A DNA stretch of 64,000 nucleotides, from the NCBI RefSeq assembly GCF_029961765.1, contig NZ_CP124681.1:372001-436000 (forward strand). The letters are read 5' to 3'. Below are positions 23,527 through 32,968 of this stretch, one piece after another. The notes under the pieces were generated by a model. The model made no database searches. It saw only the letters and a list, made by a program, of their open reading frames with translations, and was not told the DNA's origin. The translations under genes and the position numbers were made by a program. Positions within the stretch are counted from its first letter, which is position 1. Each line of letters begins with the position of its first letter. This stretch comes from Nocardioides sp. QY071. GTDB lineage: Bacteria; Actinomycetota; Actinomycetes; Propionibacteriales; Nocardioidaceae.

Positions 23527-26500
23527 TCACAGCGTCGGGTCGGTCCAGGCCAGCTGGACGACCTCCGCACCGCGGTCGCGGGTGAGCATCTTGCCGCGAC
23601 CCGGCTGGGCCGGTCCCGGTCGCAGGTTGCCGATCAGGGCGCCCTCGTCGCGGCTGCCGGCCAGCAGGATGCCCGGCATCGCGAGGTCCCGCATGGACTG
23701 GATGACCGGCTCGTAGAGCGCACGCGACGCACCACCCGAGCGACGCGCGACCGCGATGTGCAGGCCGACGTCGCGGGCCTGGGCCATCAGCGGCTGCAGC
23801 AGCGCGACAGGCGAGCTCTGCTGGGTGGCGACGAGGTCGTAGTCGTCGACCACGACGAACACCTCGGCGCCGCTCCACCAGGACCGGTTGCGCAGCTGCT
23901 CGGGCGTGACGTCCGGTCCGGGGATCCGGTTCTGGAGGTACGTCGCCAGGTCGTTCAGCGCCGGCTGTGCCTGGGTGGCGGAGGTGAGGTAGTTGAGCAG
24001 GTACTCCTCGGGCACCTCGCCCAGCAGTGAACGGCGGTAGTCGACCAGCAGGATCTGGGCCTCGGCGGGGGTCCGGGTCCGCATGATCTCCTGGCAGTAG
24101 CTGCGCAGCAGGTTGGTCTTGCCGGACTTGCCGTCGCCGAAGAGCAGCAGGTGCGGCTCGGTGTCGACGTCGAGCGGGACCGGGGCCAGCTCCTTCTCGT
24201 TGATGGCGAGCAGCAGCTGCCGCTGCGGCGGGGTGCCGGCCTGGGCGCGCACCTCGTCGAGGGTGATCCGGTCGGGCAGCAGGCGCAGCTTCGGGCCGGC
24301 CGGCCCGCGCCACGCGGACGTGACGGCGTTGATCATCGCGTCGACGCCGTCGCCGAGGCTCTCGACGGTGTCGACACCGTCGATGCGCGGCAGGGCGCCG
24401 AGGAAGTGCAGCTTGCCCGGCACGAGGCCGCGCCCCGGCCGGTTGCCGGGCACGAGGGCGGCGACCTTGCGGTCGATCTCGGAGTCGATCGGGTCGCCGA
24501 GGCGCAGCTCGAGCCGGGTGCCGATCAGGTCGCGCATCGCGGCCCGGAAGTCGGGCCAGCGGGTCGCGCCGGTGACGATGTGGAGGCCGAAGGTGAGACC
24601 GCGACCGGCGAGCTGCTGGATCTCCAGCTCGAGGTCGTCGAAGTCCGCACGCAGCGTGCCCCAGCCGTCGATGACCAGGAAGACGTCGCCGTACCCGTCG
24701 TCGGCACGGCCCTGGGCGCGCCGGCTGCGGTAGGTCTCGATGGAGTCGATGCCCTGGCTGCGGAAGTAGCGCTCGCGGCGGTCGACGATGCCCTTGACCT
24801 CGGCGACGATGCGGCGCACCACCTCCGGCTCGGAGCGGGTGCCGACGCCGGCGACGTGGGGTAGCGCGGTCATCGGCGCGAACGTGCCGCCACCGAAGTC
24901 GAGCACATAGAACTGCGACTCCAGCGGCGTCGTGGTCAGGGACATGCTGGTCACGATCGTGCGCAGCACCGTGCTCTTGCCGCTGCGTGGGCCGCCCACG
25001 ACGGCCACGTGGCCCGCGGAGCCGCTGAGGCTGATCGTGAGCGTGTCGCGGCGCTGCTCGCGCGGCCGGTCGACCGTGCCGAGCGGGACGGTCAGGTTGC
25101 CGACGCCGCGCCAGTGCATCGACACCATGCCGAGCTCGGGGTGCGGAGCGAGGTCGGGCATCAGCTGGTCGAGCGTGTCGGGCCGGTCCAGCGGCGGCAG
25201 CCACACCTGGTGGGCCGCCGGGCCGCGCCCGTCCATCCGTGCGACGGCCACGTCGAGCAGGGACGCGCTGCCTTCGGGCACGACGGCGGGCGTGGCGGCC
25301 TCGTCGCGCTCCGGCTCGTCGAAGGTCTGCACCTCGGAGATCGTGAACGGCAGGATGCCGCGCACCTTGCCGCCGCTGTCGCGCACGACGCGGCGCCGGC
25401 CGGCCTCCGGAGGACCCGACACGTAGGCAGCCTTGAACCGCGTCATCGTGGTCGGGTCCGGCTTGAGGTAGCCCAGGCCCGGCACGGCCGGGAGCTCGTA
25501 GGCGTCGGGCACGCCGAGCACCGCGCGGGACTCCTGGGCGCTGAAGGTGCGCAGGCCGATCCGGTACGACAGGTGCGACTCGAGGCCACGCAGGCGACCC
25601 TCCTCCAGGCGCTGCGAGGCGAGCAGCAGGTGGAGGCCCAGCGAGCGACCGAGCCGGCCGATCGCGACGAACAGGTCGATGAACTCCGGCTTGGCGGACA
25701 GCATCTCGGAGAACTCGTCGACGACGAGGAACAGTGACGGCAGCGGCGCGAGGTGCTCGGTGGCCGGATCGCCCGACGTACGGGCCTTCTCGTAGTCGCG
25801 GATGGATGCGAAGTTGCCGGCCTCGCGCAGCAGCTCCTGGCGACGCACCATCTCGCCGGACAGCGCGTCCTGCATGCGGTCGACGAGGGTGAGCTCCTGG
25901 GCGAGGTTGGTGATGACGGCCGAGACGTGCGGCATCTCGGCCATGCCTGCGAAGGTCGCACCACCCTTGAAGTCGACGAGCACCATGTTGAGCTGCTCGG
26001 GCGAGTGCGTCATCGCCAGGCCGAGCACCAGGGTGCGCAGGAACTCCGACTTTCCGGAGCCGGTCGCGCCGATCACCAGGCCGTGGGGGCCCATGCCCTG
26101 CTGGGCGGACTCCTTGATGTCGAGGTGCACGGGGCCGGCGCTGTCTCCGACACCGATCGGAACCCGCAGCCGGTCGCGGGCCGGCCGCGGCCGCCAGGCC
26201 GTGCCCGGGTCGAAACCGTGCACGTCGCCGAGGCCGAGCAGGTCCATGAAGTCGGTCGGCGCCGACAGGTCGGCCGACTCCTCGCCGACGGCGGAGCCGG
26301 CGCTCGGGGTGAACAGCGGCGTCAGCCGCCGGGCGACGGCCTCCGCGGTGGCTGCGCCGCACTGGTCGCCCTTGGCGCGCACCGGCTCGGTCCGCAGGCG
26401 TACGGCGACGATCGGCACCGACTCTGGCGCTGACCCCGGCACCGCATCCCCGGCGTGCGGCTCGATCTCGAGGCGCAGCGCCGTCGGGCTGTCGAGCTCG

Positions 26501-27687
26501 CCCCAGCGGGCGGGCAGGTCGACCACCGTGACGCCGTGCAGGCCGTCGGAGGGGATCAGGTGGTTGCCCGGCGGCAGCTCGGCACCGTCGGTCACCAGGA
26601 TGATGTGGGGGATCGCGGGCCGCTCGTCGGCACCGAACCGCGGCCGCTCGGTCAGGTCGGGCGGCAGCATCGTGGCGAGGTCGCTGAGCGACGTCGTCAC
26701 CATCCGGGCCGGCCCGACAGCGTCGTTCTGGTGCTGGCTGTGGGCGTGCGGCAGCCACTTCACCCAGTCCCAGTGGGCCAGGGTGGCGTCCGTGGCGAGG
26801 ACCGCGACCTGCAGGTTCTCCGGGGACTGGAAGCTCGCCGACGAGCAGAGCAGGGCGCGGGCCAGGGCGCGGGCCTCCTCCTCGTCGCCGCAGACCTCGA
26901 TCCGGTCGAAGGCCCGCAGGTCGATCGACGCGGGCAGGTCGGGCTGGAGGCGGTGGACGACGAGCAGCCGGTGCAGAGCGGACGCCGACGCGGGGTCGAC
27001 CTCGTCGATCGGCGCGGCCTCCGGGGGCAGCAGCTCCAGGGCCAGCGGCTGGGCGCACACGCCGTAGCGGACCTGCAGGAAGGCGGGATCGGACGACGAC
27101 CGCTCCCACACCCGGGTGCGGTCCTCGGCCAGCGAGGGCAGCGCCCACGGCGCGGGGTGCAGCCAGGTCAGCGCCCGGCGCTGCTGGTCCGCGGCGTCGC
27201 GGGCGACCTTGCGGACGGTGGCGAGGTAGCGGAGGTACTCGGTGCGCGAGCCGGTGACCTGCTGCTGGCGCTGCTTCCGCTGCCGGTCGATCTGGACCAC
27301 GATGAAGCCGAGGGTCGCGAACAGGAACATGCCGGCCGCGATGAAGCGCAGCGACGAGTTGCCGCCGCCCTGGCCGCCGAGGCCCGCGACGAGGACGATC
27401 GATCCGAGGCTGCCGAGCATCGGGATGGCGTTCATCGCCACGCCCGCCGCACCCTCGCTGGCTTGGAGCTGCGGCGGCGGCTGGAGCTGCAGCTGCCCGC
27501 CGGGGAGCTCGGGCCGCTCGCCGCGGCTGCCGCGCTGGGTCAGGCTGCCGGGCGCGGCGACCGGCGGAGCCATGCGCCGGCCCGGAGGACCACCGGGACC
27601 ACCGGGACCACCCGGAATCCCGGGTCCCGGGCCGCCCGGGGCACGATGCGTGCCCGGCCCGCTGCCTGGAGTGATGCCCACCGTCAC
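23527..27687 (-). CDS. eccC: Type VII secretion ATPase EccC (fused three-ATPase form)
   Basis: 1386 residues, GTG start. A Gly/Pro-rich cytoplasmic extension (1-50) precedes two transmembrane helices (about 88-105 and 113-132), then three FtsK/SpoIIIE-type ATPase domains: Walker A GATGSGKS (540-547) with VVDEF; GGPRSGKS (898-905) with VIDGW; GDGKSGKT (1184-1191) with VVDDY. The first domain keeps the catalytic DE pair while the second and third lack it, the usual EccC pattern. It is the motor and substrate-recognition subunit of the ESX membrane complex. It is divergent from the remaining genes of the locus, and its 3' end abuts the insertion sequence. Confidence 0.95.
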   Translation of the reverse strand: MTVGITPGSGPGTHRAPGGPGPGIPGGPGGPGGPPGRRMAPPVAAPGSLTQRGSRGERPELPGGQLQLQPPPQLQASEGAAGVAMNAIPMLGSLGSIVLVAGLGGQGGGNSSLRFIAAGMFLFATLGFIVVQIDRQRKQRQQQVTGSRTEYLRYLATVRKVARDAADQQRRALTWLHPAPWALPSLAEDRTRVWERSSSDPAFLQVRYGVCAQPLALELLPPEAAPIDEVDPASASALHRLLVVHRLQPDLPASIDLRAFDRIEVCGDEEEARALARALLCSSASFQSPENLQVAVLATDATLAHWDWVKWLPHAHSQHQNDAVGPARMVTTSLSDLATMLPPDLTERPRFGADERPAIPHIILVTDGAELPPGNHLIPSDGLHGVTVVDLPARWGELDSPTALRLEIEPHAGDAVPGSAPESVPIVAVRLRTEPVRAKGDQCGAATAEAVARRLTPLFTPSAGSAVGEESADLSAPTDFMDLLGLGDVHGFDPGTAWRPRPARDRLRVPIGVGDSAGPVHLDIKESAQQGMGPHGLVIGATGSGKSEFLRTLVLGLAMTHSPEQLNMVLVDFKGGATFAGMAEMPHVSAVITNLAQELTLVDRMQDALSGEMVRRQELLREAGNFASIRDYEKARTSGDPATEHLAPLPSLFLVVDEFSEMLSAKPEFIDLFVAIGRLGRSLGLHLLLASQRLEEGRLRGLESHLSYRIGLRTFSAQESRAVLGVPDAYELPAVPGLGYLKPDPTTMTRFKAAYVSGPPEAGRRRVVRDSGGKVRGILPFTISEVQTFDEPERDEAATPAVVPEGSASLLDVAVARMDGRGPAAHQVWLPPLDRPDTLDQLMPDLAPHPELGMVSMHWRGVGNLTVPLGTVDRPREQRRDTLTISLSGSAGHVAVVGGPRSGKSTVLRTIVTSMSLTTTPLESQFYVLDFGGGTFAPMTALPHVAGVGTRSEPEVVRRIVAEVKGIVDRRERYFRSQGIDSIETYRSRRAQGRADDGYGDVFLVIDGWGTLRADFDDLELEIQQLAGRGLTFGLHIVTGATRWPDFRAAMRDLIGTRLELRLGDPIDSEIDRKVAALVPGNRPGRGLVPGKLHFLGALPRIDGVDTVESLGDGVDAMINAVTSAWRGPAGPKLRLLPDRITLDEVRAQAGTPPQRQLLLAINEKELAPVPLDVDTEPHLLLFGDGKSGKTNLLRSYCQEIMRTRTPAEAQILLVDYRRSLLGEVPEEYLLNYLTSATQAQPALNDLATYLQNRIPGPDVTPEQLRNRSWWSGAEVFVVVDDYDLVATQQSSPVALLQPLMAQARDVGLHIAVARRSGGASRALYEPVIQSMRDLAMPGILLAGSRDEGALIGNLRPGPAQPGRGKMLTRDRGAEVVQLAWTDPTL

Positions 27688-27853
27688 GCTGCCGTCCCCT
27701 GTCGTCGATGCCCGGTCATGCGACGCGCACGATGATAGGACCCGGGTCCGTCAGGGTAAGCAGCCTCGGAAGACACAGGGTGAAGGACTACCCTGCGAGC
27801 CGGGCCGTGAACCTCGGTCCGGCACCACGACTCATCTCGGGAGGAGAGCACTG

Positions 27854-29251
27854 GTGAACGGGACGTCCCGCACCCCGGCTCCGGGCACGGTCACCGCGGT
27901 GACGGTGCACGGACCTCGTGGCGTGCTCGACCTGACGGTGCCGGTGGACGCCACGCTCGAGGACGTGTCGCGGGCCTACTCCACCGAGGCCGGCCTGCCG
28001 GTCGTGCTGCCGCTGGTCACCCGCTCCGGCGAGCCGCTCCAGCTCGCCGACGTCGTCGGCGACGTCGGTCTGGTCGCGGGCTCGGTGGTCGTCGCGGTCG
28101 ACCCGTCGTCCCGCCCGGCCCCGCCGCGCAGCAGGTTCCGCTCCGGTGACGGCGCCGAGTCCGCCCTCGTCGCCGGCCGGGCCTCGGCGACCTGGTGCGC
28201 GCTCGCCGTGGGTTTCGCCGCCCTCGCCGGCTGGTGCGCCGCGCAGCTGTCGCCCGACGAGCGCTGGCCGGTCGTGGGCGTGCTCCTCGCCGCCGCGCTC
28301 CTCGGATCCCTGCCGATCGGCGTACTGCAAGTCCAGCGGGTGCTGGCCGCCCCGGCGTTCGCCGCCGCTGCCGGCTTCGCACTTGCCTGGGACCCCGTGC
28401 CCGAGCGGCTCCCGACCGTCTGCGGCATCGCGGCCCTCTGTGCTGCCGTCACCGCCGGTGTGGGTCGCGCGCTCGCCGAGCCCGACAGCACCGCGGTCGA
28501 CGGGCTGCGGGTCTGGGTCGCGGTCGGTGCGGGCTGGTTCGTCGTCGCCGGGCTGGGCGCCCTGACCGGCGTCTCCCCGCAGGTCGTGTGGGCGGTGCTC
28601 TTCCTCGCCGCCGTTCTCGCCGCACGCTTCGTGCCCGAGCTGGTGGTCGACGTCCCCGACCAGTACCTCCTCGACCTCGAGCGCCTCGCTGTCACCGCAT
28701 GGTCGGCCCGCGAGCGACCGACGGGACGGCGCGGCCGGATCGTGGTGCCCGAGCAGGCCGTGCGCGCCGTCGCCGACCGGGGTGCTCGTGCCGTCACCGC
28801 CTCCGCGACCGCCGTCCTGGTGGTCGTCGTGATCACCGCACCCCTCCTCCTCGCCACCGCCGACCTGCCGCTCGACCGGACCGGTGCGCGCTGCCTGGTG
28901 GGCTTCGGCGGCGCCACGCTGCTGTTCGCCGCGCGCAGCTACCGCCACGCGGCCGCCAGCCGGCTGCTGCGGCTGGCCGGCGTCCTGGCGCTGGCCGTGC
29001 TCGCCGTCGTCCTCCTCGGGATCGCACCCGGTGGCCGGGACCCGGTCACCGCGCCCGGCGCGGTCGCCGCGGTGGCGGTCGCGATCGCCGGTGCCCTCGT
29101 GCTGTCGGCGGTGTTCGTGGGCCGGGGCTGGCGCTCGGCGTGGTGGTCGCGCCGGGCCGAGATCGCCGAGGCGATGTGCGGCGCGTTCGCCGTCGGATCG
29201 CTCGTCGTGGCGGTCGGCTTCTTCCGTCATCTGTGGGAAGTCACGGGCTGA
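27854..29251 (+). CDS. EccD-like type VII integral membrane protein, copy 1
   Basis: 465 residues, GTG start with GGAGGAG upstream. A ubiquitin-like N-terminal domain (TVTAVTVHGPRGVLDLTV, residues ~11-85) is followed by about ten to eleven hydrophobic helices, the EccD layout. A cytoplasmic linker DLERLAVTAWSARERP sits between helix groups. EccD subunits line the ESX membrane pore as dimers. A second, divergent EccD-like protein is encoded 0.9 kb downstream, so a heterodimer is possible. It is separated from eccC by a 166-bp divergent promoter region. Confidence 0.75.
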   Translation: MNGTSRTPAPGTVTAVTVHGPRGVLDLTVPVDATLEDVSRAYSTEAGLPVVLPLVTRSGEPLQLADVVGDVGLVAGSVVVAVDPSSRPAPPRSRFRSGDGAESALVAGRASATWCALAVGFAALAGWCAAQLSPDERWPVVGVLLAAALLGSLPIGVLQVQRVLAAPAFAAAAGFALAWDPVPERLPTVCGIAALCAAVTAGVGRALAEPDSTAVDGLRVWVAVGAGWFVVAGLGALTGVSPQVVWAVLFLAAVLAARFVPELVVDVPDQYLLDLERLAVTAWSARERPTGRRGRIVVPEQAVRAVADRGARAVTASATAVLVVVVITAPLLLATADLPLDRTGARCLVGFGGATLLFAARSYRHAAASRLLRLAGVLALAVLAVVLLGIAPGGRDPVTAPGAVAAVAVAIAGALVLSAVFVGRGWRSAWWSRRAEIAEAMCGAFAVGSLVVAVGFFRHLWEVTG

Positions 29252-29385
29252 TGTTTAGCCCCTCGCGGAGCGGGGGTAACCCCTGACGCGTCGGCTCTTT
29301 GGCAGTGCTCGGGGAGCCAGATCGATGGAACCGCAATGCAGGGGCGGGTTGATGCCGCCCGCCAACCAGCAACCAAGGAGCAGAC

Positions 29386-29706
29386 ATGGCAGGCACTGAG
29401 TTCGGACACGCAGAAGGCGCTCTCAAGAAGGTCGCCGAGCTCGTGGCCGAGACCAAGAAGGACCTCGCGACGAAGGCGGGGAAGATGGAGATCGACCTCG
29501 AGCGGATGCACAAGGCGTGGGTCGGCGGCGGTGGCCTCTCGTTCCAGAATGTCAAGAACGCCTGGCTCGAGAAGCACAAGGTCGTCACCGCGGCGCTCGA
29601 CCAGTTCGAGAACTCCCTCATCGAGACCGAGTCGGACAACGTCAACACCGACAGCACGGCTGGCGGCAACCTCGCCGGCTTCCTCAGCAAGCTCGACGCG
29701 CAGTAG
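29386..29706 (+). CDS. WXG100-family ESX protein (EsxA/B-like) 1
   Basis: 106 residues. Two helices flank the turn HKAWVGGGGLSF, which holds the W-x-G motif near residue 45. The size, helical hairpin and position between the two eccD genes mark it as one partner of the secreted Esx heterodimer. A GGAG ribosome site lies 7 bases upstream. The 134-bp gap before it contains a GC hairpin (near 29258) that may terminate the preceding eccD transcript. Confidence 0.88.
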   Translation: MAGTEFGHAEGALKKVAELVAETKKDLATKAGKMEIDLERMHKAWVGGGGLSFQNVKNAWLEKHKVVTAALDQFENSLIETESDNVNTDSTAGGNLAGFLSKLDAQ

Positions 29707-29746
29707 TCCCGCCTCCCAACCACCCCAAGACTTCAAGGAGAGAACC

Positions 29747-30061
29747 ATGACCGATCCCAACTTCGGCGGCCTCGACGGCCTGCGCGTCAACCACCCCGAG
29801 CTCGAGGCGGCCGCCCAGGCGATGTACCAGACCGCCAAGGACATGAACGCCCGCCTCGACCAGCTCGAGAGCGACGCCCGCCAGTACGTCCTGACCTGGG
29901 CCGAGACCAGCGCCCAGCGGCAGTCCTGGGACCAGGCCAAGCTGGCCTGGGACTGGGCGATGAAGGAGCTGCTCGACCTGCTCGACGGCGTCTCGCAGAC
30001 GACCTACCAGTCCAACGCCGACTACATCCAGGCGGACAAGCGCGGAGCCGGGCGTTTCTGA
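29747..30061 (+). CDS. WXG100-family ESX protein (EsxA/B-like) 2
   Basis: 104 residues, 40 bases after its partner gene and preceded by AAGGAGAG. The hairpin turn is LTWAETSAQRQSW, a variant with W-x-E instead of W-x-G. Near the C-terminus NADYIQADKRG contains the general type VII export signal Y-x-x-x-D (YIQAD), so this is probably the signal-bearing member of the pair recognised by EccC. It is followed by a terminator-like hairpin. Confidence 0.88.
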   Translation: MTDPNFGGLDGLRVNHPELEAAAQAMYQTAKDMNARLDQLESDARQYVLTWAETSAQRQSWDQAKLAWDWAMKELLDLLDGVSQTTYQSNADYIQADKRGAGRF

Positions 30062-30078
30062 TCCGGTCCCATGCACGT

Positions 30079-30113
30079 ACGGAGGGGCCGACCCACGTGG
30101 TCGGTCCCTCCGT
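30079..30113 (+). terminator. Terminator after the WXG100 pair
   Basis: An interrupted stem, ACGGAGGG/CCCTCCGT and CCGACC/GGTCGG, with loop CACGT, 18 bases beyond the stop codon of the second WXG100 gene. It could let the abundant Esx transcript end before the membrane-component genes. Confidence 0.7.
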
Positions 30114-30174
30114 TGCTGTCTCCGGTAGGGCAGGCTTCTAGGATCAAGCCCCAGTTTCGGGAAGGGTTGAGCAG

Positions 30175-31557
30175 ATGACACAGGCGCCGCGCACGAGCGC
30201 AGCCGTCGCGTCCGGTCTGGTCCGGGTGACCGTCACGTCGGGCACCCGGCGCGTCGACCTGGTGCTCCCGGGGGCCATCCCGGTGGCCGAGCTGCTGCCC
30301 GAGCTGGCCCGCAGCGTCGGGCTCCTCGACCCGGCGACCGTCCACGGCGGCTACCGGGTCGGCACCTCCGAGGGCCGACGCCTCGCGCTCGACACCGGCC
30401 TCACCCTGCAGGGGATCGAGGACGGCGGCCTGCTCACCGTCACCGCGGGTGTCGACGACCCGGCCCCGCGCGTCTACGACGACGTCGTCGAGGCGATGAC
30501 CGACGTCGTCGAGCACGACCTCGAGCCGTGGCACCCGGCCGCGGGGCGTCGTACGGCCCTCGTCGCGGCGGGTCTGTTCCTCGCCCTCGGTGCCGGCGCG
30601 CTGCTGGTGCAGCGCGGCTCCGACATCGCGGCCGCCGCGACCGCCCTGGTCGCCGCCGCGCTCTGCGCCGGCGCGATCGTGCTGTCGCGGGCCCAGGGCG
30701 AGCACGAGGCCGGGGTCGGCGTGGCCTGGCTGGGCGCGGGCTACGCCGCGGTCGCCGGCGTGATGCTCGTGCCCGACGGCGAGGTCTGGTTCGCCGACCC
30801 GCTCGCCGCGGCCGGTGCCGGCGCGCTGCTCGCCGGTGTGGTGTGCCTGATCGGGCTCGGGGCCGGCCGGACCCTGGCCATCCCGCCGCTCGTCGTCGGC
30901 GCGCTCGCGGTCGGCGTCGGCGTCTACGTCCGCTCCTCGCCCGACGGCTTCGCGCCGGCTCCGCTGCTGACCACGGTGCTCGCGTTCGTCGTCCTGGCCG
31001 GCAGCGTCTTCCCGTGGCTCGCCCTCGGTGCGACGACCACCCGTGTCGACCAGCTCTACTCGGCCGCCGACATCACGGCCGACCCCGACGACATCGAGCG
31101 CGACCGGGTCGCCGCCGACGCCCGGGTCGCCCACGAGATCCTGCTGGCGATCAGCGGCACCGTCGGCCTGCTCCTCGTCCTGGTCGCGCCGCTCGCCGTC
31201 AGCCTCGGCGTCACCGGAACCCTGCTCGCGGTCGACGCGTGCCTGATCGTGGTGCTGCGCACCCGCCAGTACCGCACCGGCAGCGAGGTCCTGCTCGGCC
31301 TCGCGTCCGGTGTCGCCGGCATCGCCGCGACCGCGATCGCCGTCCTCGCCCTCCACCCCGACTGGCGCCCGACCCTGGCCGTCGTGCTCGCGGTCGTCGG
31401 TGCTGTGCTCCTCGTCGCCACGCTCAGCCCGTCCGCCCCGTCGGTGCGCCGCGGCCGGTTCGGCGACGTGCTCGAGTCCGTCGCGCTGCTCACCCTGCTT
31501 CCGCTCCTCGTCGTCGCGACCGGCCTGTTCGACCAGGTCCGCGACTGGATCGGCTGA
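30175..31557 (+). CDS. eccD: Type VII integral membrane protein EccD, copy 2
   Basis: 460 residues. A ubiquitin-like domain (LVRVTVTSGTRRVDLVLPG, residues ~16-95) and an acidic linker (YDDVVEAMTDVVEHDLEPW) precede about eleven transmembrane helices. The helical region with ARVAHEILLAISGTVGLLL and the Arg/Tyr-rich loop RTRQYRTGSEVLLGL fit EccD. It is followed after 7 bases by eccB, so these genes are co-transcribed. A TAGGAT-like -10 at about 30139 offers a local promoter. Confidence 0.88.
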   Translation: MTQAPRTSAAVASGLVRVTVTSGTRRVDLVLPGAIPVAELLPELARSVGLLDPATVHGGYRVGTSEGRRLALDTGLTLQGIEDGGLLTVTAGVDDPAPRVYDDVVEAMTDVVEHDLEPWHPAAGRRTALVAAGLFLALGAGALLVQRGSDIAAAATALVAAALCAGAIVLSRAQGEHEAGVGVAWLGAGYAAVAGVMLVPDGEVWFADPLAAAGAGALLAGVVCLIGLGAGRTLAIPPLVVGALAVGVGVYVRSSPDGFAPAPLLTTVLAFVVLAGSVFPWLALGATTTRVDQLYSAADITADPDDIERDRVAADARVAHEILLAISGTVGLLLVLVAPLAVSLGVTGTLLAVDACLIVVLRTRQYRTGSEVLLGLASGVAGIAATAIAVLALHPDWRPTLAVVLAVVGAVLLVATLSPSAPSVRRGRFGDVLESVALLTLLPLLVVATGLFDQVRDWIG

Positions 31558-31564
31558 CTCCCCG

Positions 31565-32968
31565 ATGGCCACCAAGAAGGACCTCGTCGAGGCCTACTCG
31601 TTCAGCCGCCGTCGCCTGGTGACGGCGTTCGTCTCCGGCGCGCCGGGCGGCCGCGAGGTCGAGCCCGCCCGCCCGGGCCGGATGATCGTGGGCGGCATCG
31701 CGCTCGCCGTACTCCTCGTCGCGGGCGCCGCCATCGCCGGTGCGCTGTCCGACCGGGCCGAGGTCGACTGGAAGAAGCCGGGCCTGGTCGCCGACGACCG
31801 CGGCGCGCTCTACGTCATCCTCGACGAGGACGCGGTGCCGGGTCAGCCGCGGGTGCGTCCGGTCATCAACGTGACCTCGGCCCAGCTGATCCTCGGCGCG
31901 AGCGTCGAGGCCCGCAAGGTGCCCGACGACGAGATCGCCGGGGTGCGCAAGGGGCAGCCGATCGGCATCCTCGACGCGCCCGCGACGGTGCCGGCGGTCA
32001 AGAATCTCGACGAGAGCGGCTGGACCTCGTGCACCGGGACGGGCCTCGGCATGCAGACCGCGGTCTCGGCGTTGCCCGGGGTGCGGCAGGTGCCGACCGA
32101 CGGCTTCGTCGTGAAGTCCGCCGAGGACGGCAAGGTCTTCCTCATCGCCGAGGCCGACGTCCCGGGCGTCCCCCGGCGCGCCTACCGCTACCTGCTCCCC
32201 GACAACCAACCCCTCTTCGTCGAGCTCGGCATCTCGCCCAACGACGAGATCACCGTTCCCGACGCGTGGTTGGAGCTGTTCCCGCCGGGCGACCCGCTCG
32301 ACGCCACCGGCCTCGGCATCGACGGTGTCGGACAGCCCGCCGTGGCGCCGGGCTACGACGGCGCGCGGGTCGGCGACTGGGTGCAGGCCAACAACAAGAC
32401 CTACGCCTTCACCGCCGAGGGCTTCCTCGAGCTGACGCCGTTCGCGGCCGCGGTGCTGCGCACGACCTCCTTCGGCAAGAAGCAGCCGACCGAGATCCCC
32501 TACGTGGCGGGTGCGGCGTTCGACTTCGCCCCGGCGAGCACGGACGCCCGTGAGTTCTGGCCCGAGAAGGTCCTCAGCAGGTCGCTGCCCGCCACAGAGC
32601 AGGCGTGCGCCCAGCTGGTGACCGCGAAGGGCGAGCCCGCAGCTGCCCGCCTGGCGACCGCCCCCCAGGGCGACGCCAGCGCCGAGGGTGTCTCGCCCGG
32701 TGACCGCGAGGTCACGGTCGCGTCCGGCCAGGGAGCCGTGATCCGCTCGGCCGACTGGATCAGCAGCGACGAAGGCACGATCCACCTCATCGACGACCGC
32801 GGCTACAGCTACCCGGTCGCGAGCACCTTCGACCTCGAGCAGCTGGGCTACGCCAAGGTGCCGGTCATCGTGGTGCCCGACGTGTGGAACAAGCTGTTCG
32901 AGGACGGCCCCGAGCTCTCCCAGGACGCGGCGCTGTGCCCGCCGTCCAAGGACCAGTCGTGCGGCTAG
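31565..32968 (+). CDS. eccB: Type VII secretion protein EccB
   Basis: 467 residues. A short cytoplasmic N-terminus with the family signature KKDLVEAYSFSRRRLVTAF, one transmembrane helix (about 41-60) and a large extracytoplasmic domain with repeats of beta-strand segments (GALYVILDEDAVPG, GVRKGQPIGILDAP). A cysteine pair probably forms a disulphide (SCTGTG with EQACAQLV). EccB contributes the periplasmic-side part of the ESX core. The GTG start of mycP overlaps its stop. Confidence 0.93.
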   Translation: MATKKDLVEAYSFSRRRLVTAFVSGAPGGREVEPARPGRMIVGGIALAVLLVAGAAIAGALSDRAEVDWKKPGLVADDRGALYVILDEDAVPGQPRVRPVINVTSAQLILGASVEARKVPDDEIAGVRKGQPIGILDAPATVPAVKNLDESGWTSCTGTGLGMQTAVSALPGVRQVPTDGFVVKSAEDGKVFLIAEADVPGVPRRAYRYLLPDNQPLFVELGISPNDEITVPDAWLELFPPGDPLDATGLGIDGVGQPAVAPGYDGARVGDWVQANNKTYAFTAEGFLELTPFAAAVLRTTSFGKKQPTEIPYVAGAAFDFAPASTDAREFWPEKVLSRSLPATEQACAQLVTAKGEPAAARLATAPQGDASAEGVSPGDREVTVASGQGAVIRSADWISSDEGTIHLIDDRGYSYPVASTFDLEQLGYAKVPVIVVPDVWNKLFEDGPELSQDAALCPPSKDQSCG

